Shown piece after piece: positions 1-7,177 of a stretch of 64,000 nucleotides of DNA. The notes below the pieces were generated by a model. That model ran no database searches. It saw nothing but the letters and a program-made list of their open reading frames with translations, and was not told the origin of the DNA. Origin of the DNA: JAUVUV01 sp964548275 (lineage in GTDB: Bacteria; Gemmatimonadota; Glassbacteria; GWA2-58-10); assembly GCA_964548275.1 (NCBI GenBank), contig CAZJQI010000012.1, positions 15,519-79,518 on the forward strand, written 5' to 3'. The position numbers and the translations under genes were made by a program. Positions within the stretch are counted from its first letter, which is position 1. Each line of letters begins with the position of its first letter.

Positions 1-57
1 TGTTGCTGCGTGTCTGAATGTGAGTATCTGTTGTTAAATTTTTATTCGGGGGTTGGC

Positions 58-96
58 GTGTTTTATTTGTACTTGTACCTTCTGTTTCCAACTTAA
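58..96 (+). CDS. Candidate leader peptide of the aromatic/leucine operon
   Basis: A 12-codon ORF begins with GTG and reads MFYLYLYLLFPT before TAA. Nine of the 11 codons after the start encode Phe (2), Tyr (3) or Leu (4). A GGGGG ribosome-binding site (48-52) lies 5 bases upstream of the GTG. The peptide has no likely function as a protein. The composition matches attenuator leader peptides of amino-acid operons, and the genes that follow make chorismate/prephenate (Phe, Tyr) and leucine. The stop codon lies about 10 bases before the putative antiterminator strand (106-113), as expected if ribosome position decides the RNA fold. Translation is inferred; the ORF, its codon content and the spacing are seen directly. 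Confidence 0.75.
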   Translation: MFYLYLYLLFPT

Positions 97-105
97 TCTT
101 TCCCC

Positions 106-187
106 TGATAGTGAGGTAACAGACCGCAGACACTTAAGTATATTGCGATACTAACAAAGCCCACTATCAAACCGATAGTGGTTTTTT
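106..187 (+). promoter_or_regulatory. Attenuator: competing antiterminator and terminator hairpins
   Basis: The segment TGATAGTG (106-113) is complementary to CACTATCA (162-169). CCACTATC (161-168) can instead pair with GATAGTGG (174-181), with a 5-base loop followed by six T (182-187). The two pairings share the 162-168 strand and exclude each other, which is the strand 2:3 versus 3:4 logic of classical attenuators. A ribosome stopped at 94-96 would reach toward 106-113 and favour termination. A ribosome stalled on the Phe/Tyr/Leu codons would leave 106-113 free and favour read-through. A weak strand 1:2 pairing (82-86 with 118-122) and a small hairpin (137-141 with 148-152) also exist. Confidence 0.7.
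161..187 (+). terminator. Intrinsic terminator of the leader
   Basis: Perfect 8-bp stem (161-168 with 174-181), loop AAACC, then six T. It lies between the leader ORF and chorismate mutase. Confidence 0.75.
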
Positions 188-193
188 GTTATT

Positions 194-234
194 AAAAACC
201 ACACCCGGCCGGTATCGGCCCGGGCAGGTTTTTT
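194..234 (+). promoter_or_regulatory. Second hairpin with T-run upstream of aroQ
   Basis: AAAAACC (194-200) pairs with GGTTTTT (227-233) around a GC-rich inner stem (204-224, one bulge), and the 3' side ends in six T. The same 194-202 segment can pair with 178-186, the 3' arm and T-tract of the first terminator. It may be a second terminator, or an element that modulates the first. It lies 71 bases before the chorismate mutase start. Confidence 0.5.
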
Positions 235-304
235 CACTTGCAGAGAAAGGGAATTCTGTTATCCGGACATATTCCGGGGGTGTTTGAGCATAGGGTTCAC
301 TGTT

Positions 305-598
305 ATGGAAAAAGAAATCGATGACTGGCGCTTGAAAATAGACGAGATCGACGAAAAACTGGTCGAGTTGTTCAACCGCCGGGCCGAGTGCGCCAGCGAA
401 ATCGGCAATATCAAGAAGAAATTAGGAATCTCGATTTATAACCCGGAGAGGGAAAACCAGATTCTCAATCATGTACAAGCACGCAATCCAGGACCTTTAT
501 CAAACAAGGCAATCCGCCGCCTGTTTGAACGAATAATAGACGAAACCCGCCGTCTGGAACGGGAAAGTTTCGAGAAGGGGAGGGGCAATGGTCATTAG
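305..598 (+). CDS. aroQ: Chorismate mutase, AroQ type
   Basis: Converts chorismate to prephenate, the branch point to Phe and Tyr, in the cytoplasm. The 97-residue all-helical protein matches the AroQ family: Arg9 in the first helix, Arg26, Lys37/38, and the NPERE segment (46-50) carrying Arg49 and Glu50 correspond to the binding-site residues of the family. The ATG at 305 is preferred because AGGG (292-295) sits 9 bases upstream. An in-frame TTG at 284 would add seven residues but has poor spacing. The 3' end overlaps the DAHP synthase start by 11 bases, so the two are probably translationally coupled. It is the first gene after the attenuator-like leader. Confidence 0.9.
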   Translation: MEKEIDDWRLKIDEIDEKLVELFNRRAECASEIGNIKKKLGISIYNPERENQILNHVQARNPGPLSNKAIRRLFERIIDETRRLERESFEKGRGNGH

Positions 599-1607
599 CA
601 TGCGGCCTGATGCAACCGAAGCTCAAATAGAGGCAGTCATCCGAAAACTGCAGGAGTTGAATCTCGACTCCCACCGCTCTACTGGCATAAACCGCACTGT
701 GATCGGCGCAATCGGTGATACCCCCCAGATCGATATCCGTGATTTCGAGATCCTGGAAGGTGTGGACGAGGTAATGCGCATAACCGCCCCTTACAAGCTT
801 GCCAGCCGGCAGTTCAAGTCGAACAATACGATAATCAAAGTTGGTGCGGTTGAGATCGGGAGCAGGGAAGTGATAGTTATCGCCGGCCCTTGTGCCATAG
901 AGGACAGCAAACAGATTAACAAGATCGCCCGCCTGGTGGCTGCAAGCGGTGCCAGGATTCTTCGTGGCGGGGCTTTTAAACCGCGCACTTCTCCCTACAG
1001 TTTCCAGGGACTTGGTGAAAACGGGCTGAAAATGATGCGCGAGGCGGCTGATAAATACAACCTGGCTATCTGCAGCGAAATCATGGATGCAAACCAGATC
1101 GAGATGATGCTCAACTATGTCGATATCCTTCAAGTGGGCGCCAGGAACATGCAGAATTTTACCCTGCTGCGCAGTCTGAGCAAGCTAAATAAGCCGGTTC
1201 TGCTCAAGCGCGGTCTCTCTGCCACAATCGAGGAACTGCTGATGTCTGCCGAATATATTCTCTCCGGCGGCAACCAGGAGGTCATCCTATGTGAGCGCGG
1301 AATCCGCACTTTCGAAACTTATACCCGCAATACAATGGATATCTGCGCCATACCGGTGGTTCAGAAGCTGAGCCACCTGCCGATTATCGCCGACCCGAGC
1401 CATGGTACCGGTATCCGGGACAAGGTGCTGCCAATGGCGCGTGCCGCTATAGCCGCAGGGGCCGACGGTCTTATCGTGGAGGTTCATCACGACCCGAGCA
1501 AGGCTCTCAGCGACGGCGCCCAGAGCCTGTACCCCGAACAGTTCGACAAGCTGATGAAGGAACTTGAAATTATCGCCAGGGCCATAGGAAAAACCCTCGG
1601 CACTTGA
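588..1607 (+). CDS. aroF: 3-deoxy-7-phosphoheptulonate (DAHP) synthase, type I-beta, copy 1
   Basis: Condenses phosphoenolpyruvate and erythrose 4-phosphate in the first step of the shikimate pathway. Residues about 1-80 form the ferredoxin-like N-terminal regulatory domain found in Thermotoga-type enzymes. The TIM-barrel core carries GPCAIE, RGGAFKPRTSPYSFQG, LKRG, CERGIRTFE, DPSHGTG and EVHHDP, the usual PEP, phosphate and metal motifs. Length (339 aa) is normal for this type. The start overlaps the end of aroQ. Chorismate mutase often regulates I-beta DAHP synthases as a fused domain; here the two are separate but overlapping genes, so a complex is plausible. A paralogue lies at 7178-8197. 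Confidence 0.95.
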   Translation: MVISMRPDATEAQIEAVIRKLQELNLDSHRSTGINRTVIGAIGDTPQIDIRDFEILEGVDEVMRITAPYKLASRQFKSNNTIIKVGAVEIGSREVIVIAGPCAIEDSKQINKIARLVAASGARILRGGAFKPRTSPYSFQGLGENGLKMMREAADKYNLAICSEIMDANQIEMMLNYVDILQVGARNMQNFTLLRSLSKLNKPVLLKRGLSATIEELLMSAEYILSGGNQEVILCERGIRTFETYTRNTMDICAIPVVQKLSHLPIIADPSHGTGIRDKVLPMARAAIAAGADGLIVEVHHDPSKALSDGAQSLYPEQFDKLMKELEIIARAIGKTLGT

Positions 1608-1644
1608 TTTAACCAAAAAATCCCTTACAGGATGCGGTGAAACG

Positions 1645-1722
1645 ATGTTCGAATTTGCCATTCATATCCGATGGTATTCCACCACCAGTTTGCGTCTTTT
1701 CTCCTCATCCCTGGTTGCGTAA
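1645..1722 (+). CDS. Candidate upstream ORF before leuA
   Basis: A 25-codon ORF lies in the 180-base aroF-leuA gap. It begins MFEFAIHIRWYSTT and ends in LVA before TAA. It contains three Leu codons, one Trp and one Tyr. The ribosome-binding site is poor (GGTGA 3-5 bases upstream, or AGGA 13 bases upstream). TCCCTG near its end (1708-1713) is complementary to CAGGGA (1775-1780) in the leuA ribosome-binding site, so its translation could affect leuA initiation. No intrinsic terminator lies between it and leuA. It could be a chance ORF. Confidence 0.4.
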   Translation: MFEFAIHIRWYSTTSLRLFSSSLVA

Positions 1723-1787
1723 TAATTTGTTACTAATAAAGTTAATAAAATTATCGATACTGGGATTTATGTCTCAGGGAGGTATAA

Positions 1788-3359
1788 ATGTCTGATAACA
1801 AGCGAAAGATTACCATTTTCGATACCACCCTTCGTGATGGAGAGCAGTCCCCTGGATGCAGCATGAATCTGGTAGAAAAACTCAGAATGGCTCGCCAGCT
1901 TGAGAAACTCAATGTTAGCGTGATCGAGGCAGGTTTCCCGATCGCCAGCGAGGGAGATTTCGAGGCGGTCAAAGAGATATCCAAACAGGTCAGGGGCCCG
2001 ATTATCGCCGGGCTGGCCAGGGCGGTCAAGATCGATATCAACCGGGCCTGGGAAGCTCTTAAAGACGCCCTCAAGCCCCGAATTCACACCTTTATCGCCA
2101 CCAGCGATATTCATCTCAAGTACAAGCTGAAAAGGAGCCGCCAGGAGGTATTAGATGCTGCTGTGGAGGCGGTCAAGCTGGCAAAGAGCTATTGCGAGGA
2201 TGTCGAGTTCTCCTGCGAGGATGCCGGCCGCACCGATGACAACTACCTGGCCCAGGTGGTCAAGGCCGCGATCGAGGCTGGCGCTACGACAATAAATATC
2301 CCGGATACTGTCGGGTATGCGATTCCCAGCCAGTGGAGCGCCCGGATCAAGCGTCTGGTGGAAAACGTGCCCGATCTGACCCAAAAAGCCGTCCTGAGCG
2401 TGCACTGCCATAACGACCTCGGCCTTGCGGTGGCCAACTCGATCGCTGCCTGCCAGAACGGAGCAGGCCAGGTCGAGTGCACGATCAACGGTATCGGCGA
2501 ACGTGCCGGCAACGCTTCACTGGAGGAGTTTGTCATGGCTTGCCGCACCAGACCCGACCTTCTGGATTTCACCACGGATATCGTGACCGAGGAAATCTAT
2601 CCCTCAAGCCGCCTGCTGAGCAACATTACCGGCGTTTTCGTCCAGCAGAACAAGGCGATTGTGGGAAAAAACGCTTTTGCCCATGAGGCCGGAATCCATC
2701 AGGATGGAATGCTCAAGGATTCGCTGACCTATGAGATCATGACCCCGCAGTCCGTGGGTATCCATAAGAGTGATATTGTGCTGGGCAAGCACTCCGGACG
2801 CCACGCGCTGGATAACCGGTTCAAGGAGCTCGGGTTCGAGCTGGAAAAGAAAGACCTGGACAAGGCCTACGTGCTTTTTACCAAGCTCGCCGACAAGAAA
2901 AAGCACCTTACGGATGAAGATCTGCTGGCTATAGTCCAGAACGGCATCCAGCATATACCTGAGAAGTGGCACTTGAAATACATCCAGACCGTGGGCGGAA
3001 ACCAGATAGTGAGTTCGGCCACTCTCGTGCTGACCGACAAAACCACTGGTGAGGATGTGAAAGACGCAGCCACCGGGGACGGTCCGGTGAGCGCACTGTG
3101 CAACACAATCGACCGTATCGTCGGCCTGGAGGGCATTCTCAACGATTACCAGGTGCATTCGATCACTGAAGGCCGGGATGCTGTGGGAGAGGTTTTCCTG
3201 AGAGTTATTTTCAACGGGGTGGAGTATATGGGCAAAGCGGCGAGTACCGACGTGATGGATGCTACCGCCAGGGCTTATCTCAACGCAGTGAACAAGGCGC
3301 TGTTCGCCCGCGAACACGGCGTTGATAAGGATATAACAAAAGCGGAGAGAGGGGTTTAA
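1788..3359 (+). CDS. leuA: 2-isopropylmalate synthase
   Basis: Condenses acetyl-CoA with 2-oxoisovalerate, the committed step of leucine synthesis. The HMGL-like TIM barrel starts with DTTLRDGEQSPG (about residues 10-21) and contains the HCHND metal-binding motif and NGIGERAGN. The C-terminal region (about 395-510) is the LeuA allosteric domain through which leucine inhibits the enzyme. Length (523 aa) is typical. The start has a strong AGGGAGG ribosome-binding site. It is followed at 70 bases by leuC and belongs to leuACDB. Because the segment from aroQ on is collinear with only a 180-base break, co-transcription with aroQ-aroF is possible but not shown. Confidence 0.95.
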   Translation: MSDNKRKITIFDTTLRDGEQSPGCSMNLVEKLRMARQLEKLNVSVIEAGFPIASEGDFEAVKEISKQVRGPIIAGLARAVKIDINRAWEALKDALKPRIHTFIATSDIHLKYKLKRSRQEVLDAAVEAVKLAKSYCEDVEFSCEDAGRTDDNYLAQVVKAAIEAGATTINIPDTVGYAIPSQWSARIKRLVENVPDLTQKAVLSVHCHNDLGLAVANSIAACQNGAGQVECTINGIGERAGNASLEEFVMACRTRPDLLDFTTDIVTEEIYPSSRLLSNITGVFVQQNKAIVGKNAFAHEAGIHQDGMLKDSLTYEIMTPQSVGIHKSDIVLGKHSGRHALDNRFKELGFELEKKDLDKAYVLFTKLADKKKHLTDEDLLAIVQNGIQHIPEKWHLKYIQTVGGNQIVSSATLVLTDKTTGEDVKDAATGDGPVSALCNTIDRIVGLEGILNDYQVHSITEGRDAVGEVFLRVIFNGVEYMGKAASTDVMDATARAYLNAVNKALFAREHGVDKDITKAERGV

Positions 3360-3429
3360 GAGTTCGGCTAAGCACGCTCTGACAGTTTGATAGTAAATCA
3401 AGGTTTAGACCAACAAGAGGAACAGGAGT

Positions 3430-4827
3430 ATGGGCAGGACAATGTTCCAGAAGATCTGGGATTCTCACGTGGTCCGCGAATCAGACGAGATCACAATCCT
3501 CTATATAGACCGTCATCTGGTTCACGAGGTAACCTCACCGCAGGCTTTTGAAGGCCTGCGGCTGGCCGGCCGCAGGGTTCACCGGCCTGAGGCAACCTAT
3601 GCGGTACCGGATCACAACGTGCCGACAGCAAACCGCGATAAACCGATCTCCGATCCTTTGTCCGCCAAGCAGCTAAATGCCCTGCGCGACAACTGCAGGG
3701 ATTTCGGGATTACCCTTTTCGACATCGATGACATTCGCCAGGGTATCGTGCACGTAATGGCTCCGGAGCAAGGACTGACCCTGCCGGGAACGACCATAGT
3801 CTGTGGCGATTCCCACACCGCCACTCATGGTGCATTCGGTGCGCTGGCTTTCGGTATCGGAACCAGCGAGGTGGAACACGTGCTTGCTACCCAGACCCTG
3901 CTGCAGCGAAAGCCCAGGTCCATGCTGATCAAAATCAACGGTGAGCCTCAGGATAATATCAGGCCGAAAGATGTGATCCTTGCAGTGATCGGAAAGATCG
4001 GCACAGCAGGCGGAACCGGCTACGTGATCGAGTACGCCGGCGAGGTGGTGCGCAAGATGTCCATGGAAGGCCGGATGACACTCTGCAACATGTCTATCGA
4101 GGCCGGGGCGCGAGCCGGCATGGTCGCTCCGGATGAGACAACTTACGAATATCTCGAGGGGCGGCCGTTTACACCCAGGCAAGAGAACTTCACCAAAGCG
4201 GTCCAGGCCTGGAAAAGGCTGCCCTCAGACCCGGATGCCAACTTCGACAAGGTTATTGAACTGAATATTGACTATATCAAGCCCCAGGTTACCTGGGGGA
4301 CATCTCCCGGCATGGTTACCGATATCCACGGCAAGGTGCCTGATCCCGCCCAGGCCAATGATCCTAACCAACGAAAGACTATAGAGCGTGCACTGGAATA
4401 CATGGGCCTGGAGCCCAACACACCGATCAAGGATATCGCTATCGACAGGGTTTTTATAGGTTCCTGCACCAACGGCAGAATCGAGGATCTGAGAGAGGTT
4501 GCGGAGTTTGTCAGAGGCAAGAAGGTTGCTTCCTCGGTTTCGGCGATGATCGTGCCTGGAAGCGGTCTGGTGAAGATGCAGGCCGAAAAGGAAGGACTGG
4601 ACAAGATTTTCATCCAGGCGGGTTTCGAGTGGAGAGCAGCCGGGTGCTCGATGTGCCTTGCAATGAACGATGACAAGCTCAAGCCCGGAGAACGCTGTGC
4701 CTCCACCAGCAACCGCAATTTCGAAGGCCGTCAGGGCAAGGGCGCCAGAACGCACCTGGTCAGTCCGCTGATGGCTGCGGCTGCTGCTGTTGCCGGGTGC
4801 TTTGCAAACCCACGGAGTATGAATTAA
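3430..4827 (+). CDS. leuC: 3-isopropylmalate dehydratase, large subunit
   Basis: Isomerises 2-isopropylmalate to 3-isopropylmalate together with LeuD. The aconitase-type core shows GDSHTATHGAFG and the [4Fe-4S] cysteines in GSCTNGR and CSMCLAMN. The N-terminus MGRTMFQKIWDSHVV matches the family start. Length is 465 aa. leuD follows after 36 bases. Confidence 0.95.
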   Translation: MGRTMFQKIWDSHVVRESDEITILYIDRHLVHEVTSPQAFEGLRLAGRRVHRPEATYAVPDHNVPTANRDKPISDPLSAKQLNALRDNCRDFGITLFDIDDIRQGIVHVMAPEQGLTLPGTTIVCGDSHTATHGAFGALAFGIGTSEVEHVLATQTLLQRKPRSMLIKINGEPQDNIRPKDVILAVIGKIGTAGGTGYVIEYAGEVVRKMSMEGRMTLCNMSIEAGARAGMVAPDETTYEYLEGRPFTPRQENFTKAVQAWKRLPSDPDANFDKVIELNIDYIKPQVTWGTSPGMVTDIHGKVPDPAQANDPNQRKTIERALEYMGLEPNTPIKDIAIDRVFIGSCTNGRIEDLREVAEFVRGKKVASSVSAMIVPGSGLVKMQAEKEGLDKIFIQAGFEWRAAGCSMCLAMNDDKLKPGERCASTSNRNFEGRQGKGARTHLVSPLMAAAAAVAGCFANPRSMN

Positions 4828-4863
4828 CCCAACTTTTAAGTACTGAAAAGACAAAGTGATATT

Positions 4864-5490
4864 ATGGAACCTTTTAAAAAACTTGCCGCACTGGCGGCGA
4901 TTCTGGATCGCCAGAATATTGATACTGACCAGATAATACCCAATCAATTCTTAAAAAAAATCGAGCGCACCGGATTTGGAAAACACCTTTTCCACGACTG
5001 GCGCTACCTTGACGAGGAGGAAACCCGGCCGAACCCGGATTTTATCCTCAACGCTCCCCGCTACCAGGGGGCCCGGATCATGGTAACGCTCGACAATTTC
5101 GGCTGCGGATCGAGCCGGGAGCATGCTCCCTGGGCCCTGATTGAGTACGGTTTCCGATGTATTATTGCCAAGAGCTTCGCGGACATTTTTTACAACAACT
5201 GCCTCAAGAACGGCATGCTGCCTGTTGTCTTAGCCTCCGAAGAAGTCGATCGGCTGATTGCCGAGATCCAGGCCAATGAGGGTTGCAAACTGACTGTCGA
5301 CCTCGAGAAACAGGAGGTCTCGAGCCCCGGAGGCGGCTGTTACAGCTTCGGCATCTCACCTTTTGCCAAAGACTGCCTGCTCCGCGGTCTCGACCAGATC
5401 GGCTGGACACTGCAGTTTGCTGGCCAGATCGAGCAGTTCGAGCAAGCTTATCAGCAGAACAATCCCTGGGTTGTGATTCAACAGGGTTGA
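4864..5490 (+). CDS. leuD: 3-isopropylmalate dehydratase, small subunit
   Basis: Swivel-domain partner of LeuC. The family motif NFGCGSSREHAPWAL is present around residues 78-92, and NIDTDQIIP lies near the N-terminus. Length (208 aa) matches the longer bacterial LeuD type. It lies between leuC and leuB in the leucine operon. Confidence 0.95.
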   Translation: MEPFKKLAALAAILDRQNIDTDQIIPNQFLKKIERTGFGKHLFHDWRYLDEEETRPNPDFILNAPRYQGARIMVTLDNFGCGSSREHAPWALIEYGFRCIIAKSFADIFYNNCLKNGMLPVVLASEEVDRLIAEIQANEGCKLTVDLEKQEVSSPGGGCYSFGISPFAKDCLLRGLDQIGWTLQFAGQIEQFEQAYQQNNPWVVIQQG

Positions 5491-5551
5491 GTGGCCTTCA
5501 ACTCACAGGATATTTAAAATAGACAGTATTGCAAATGAGAGGAGAGGCTTG

Positions 5552-6619
5552 ATGACGTCAGGTTACAAGATCGCTGTAATCCCGGGCGATGGTACAGGTC
5601 CCGAGGTGATTGATGAATCGGTCAAAGTTTTGAAAGCGGCAGGAAATAAGTACAAGGTCGATTTTCAGTTCACCCAGTTCAACTGGGGTGGTGAGCATTA
5701 CAAGGCAACAGGAATCGTGCTGCCAGATGATGCGTTCGACACTCTGAGAGGCTTCGATGCAATCCTGCTGGGCGCTATCGGCCACCCGGATGTCAAGCCC
5801 GGAATTCTGGAGAAGGGGTTGCTGCTTGCCATGCGTTTCGGGCTGGATCACTATATCAACCTGCGTCCGGTCAAGCTCTATCCGGGTGTGGAAACTCCGC
5901 TGAAAGACAAAGGCCCCGAGGATATCGATTTTGTGGTCGTGCGTGAAAACACCGAGGGACTTTATGCCGGCGCAGGCGGTTTCTTTAAAAAAGGCACTCC
6001 CGATGAGGTCGCCATTCAGACCTCGGTCAACACCAGAAAAGGCGTGGAGCGTTGCGTGCGCTATGCTTTCAATTACTGCCGCAAGCGCAACAAAAAGAAA
6101 ACTGTTACCCTTTGCGCAAAAACCAATGTGCTCACCTACGCATCCGATCTCTGGGAGCGCGTTTTCCACGAGGTGGGCGAAGCCGACTATCCGGACATCA
6201 AAAGAGAATACGCACATGTGGATGCCACCTGCATGTGGATGGTGAAAAACCCCGAGTGGTTCGACATAATTGTAGTGGAGAACATGTTCGGCGACATTAT
6301 CACCGACCTTGGTGCGATTGTCCAGGGAGGCATGGGGATTGCCGCCGGAGGCAATATCAACCCTGAAGGTGTCTCCATGTACGAACCAATTGGCGGCAGC
6401 GCCCCTAAATACACTGGCAAGAACGTGATCAATCCGCTGGCCTCTATCTGTGCGGCCCAGATGATGATGGAAGATCTCGGAGAAAGCGAGATGGCGCAGG
6501 CTATCGAGCAAGCCGTGATGTGGGTCTGCGCAAACAAAATCAAGGACCTCGGTGCAGGCAAGATGGGCTACGGCACCACCGGGGTCGGCGATATAGTTGC
6601 CGAAAAAGTAACCTCTTAG
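5552..6619 (+). CDS. leuB: 3-isopropylmalate dehydrogenase family (probable LeuB)
   Basis: Oxidatively decarboxylates 3-isopropylmalate using NAD. The beta-decarboxylating dehydrogenase fold starts with IAVIPGDGTGPEV. VVRENTEGLYAG, the catalytic-lysine region (AKTNVLTYASDLW), the metal-binding ENMFGDIITDLGA and the cofactor loop GGSAPKYTGKN follow. The ATG at 5552 follows GGAGAGG; a TTG three bases earlier is less likely. The sequence type is shared with tartrate and isocitrate dehydrogenase-like members, but its place after leuACD supports LeuB. The TAG stop overlaps the left end of a MITE-like element. Confidence 0.9.
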   Translation: MTSGYKIAVIPGDGTGPEVIDESVKVLKAAGNKYKVDFQFTQFNWGGEHYKATGIVLPDDAFDTLRGFDAILLGAIGHPDVKPGILEKGLLLAMRFGLDHYINLRPVKLYPGVETPLKDKGPEDIDFVVVRENTEGLYAGAGGFFKKGTPDEVAIQTSVNTRKGVERCVRYAFNYCRKRNKKKTVTLCAKTNVLTYASDLWERVFHEVGEADYPDIKREYAHVDATCMWMVKNPEWFDIIVVENMFGDIITDLGAIVQGGMGIAAGGNINPEGVSMYEPIGGSAPKYTGKNVINPLASICAAQMMMEDLGESEMAQAIEQAVMWVCANKIKDLGAGKMGYGTTGVGDIVAEKVTS

Positions 6620-6758
6620 CAGCGTGTTGATAAATCGATAAATAGGGACACGGCGCGCCGTGTCCCTACGGCTATCGTTTCTTAAACGGTTTCAATTCAA
6701 CCCGGACATTGTTTCGTTTTTTTACAAAAGGAAATCGATGAAATTTCAACACCCTGCT
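6618..6758. repeat. MITE-like element with terminal inverted repeats
   Basis: The ends AGCAGCGTGTTGA (6618-6630) and TCAACACCCTGCT (6746-6758) are inverted repeats matching at 12 of 13 positions. Inside lies a perfect 26-base palindrome (6643-6668) built on AGGGACACGG. No ORF is present. A short, non-coding, palindromic body with terminal inverted repeats is typical of a miniature transposable element or REP-like unit. No second copy was noticed in this window. Confidence 0.55.
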
Positions 6759-6908
6759 ATCCTGAATTATTCAATCAAGCATAATTCCAGGTGAAAAAGC
6801 TTATCCTTAGTGAAATCTCGTGGCTAAAAAATATAAAAGGGGTAGCGTGTAGATGATAAATAATTTCCATCCATGCCCTGATAGATGTTCCAACATCCGG
6901 CATGCCTT

Positions 6909-7041
6909 TCGTGCTCAGGTCGTGTCCTGAGCACGAGGCGACCTCCCAAGCCAGCGAAGTAAAAGAGACAAATGCAGAATTAACTTTTGTTTCTTTTAGT
7001 TATAAAAGAAATGGTTTTGCTTCTTTTGCCACCAAAAGAAG
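6909..7041. repeat. Three stem-loops in the leuB-aroF2 spacer
   Basis: Hairpin 1 pairs TCGTGCTCAGG (6909-6919) with CCTGAGCACGA (6926-6936). Hairpin 2 pairs TTTCTTTTA (6990-6998) with TAAAAGAAA (7003-7011). Hairpin 3 pairs CTTCTTTTG (7020-7028) with CAAAAGAAG (7033-7041). All stems are perfect with 4-6 base loops. The rest of 6759-7177 shows no convincing gene. The hairpins look like intergenic repeat debris or RNA structures before the second DAHP synthase. Confidence 0.5.
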
Positions 7042-7177
7042 AAAAATAACTTATCTAACTCGATTTATTCTGTTTTTCATTAGTAATCAACAATTTAGAG
7101 AATCGGCCAAAGAATTTATGAATAATTCGGGCTAGATTGCCTAACTTATTTTACACTGCAAAATCGGGGCGGTTTTT

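Noticed and set aside
284..304. Alternative TTG start of chorismate mutase
   Set aside because: GGGGG is only 3 bases from the TTG, and the extra residues do not match the family. ATG 305 has better spacing.
5558..6511. 317-codon minus-strand ORF antisense to leuB
   Set aside because: Overlaps a clear dehydrogenase gene along its whole length, with no family features.
6902..7135. 77-codon plus-strand ORF in the leuB-aroF2 gap
   Set aside because: It spans three perfect hairpins, has Lys/Phe low-complexity content caused by the repeats, and has no ribosome-binding site or family resemblance.
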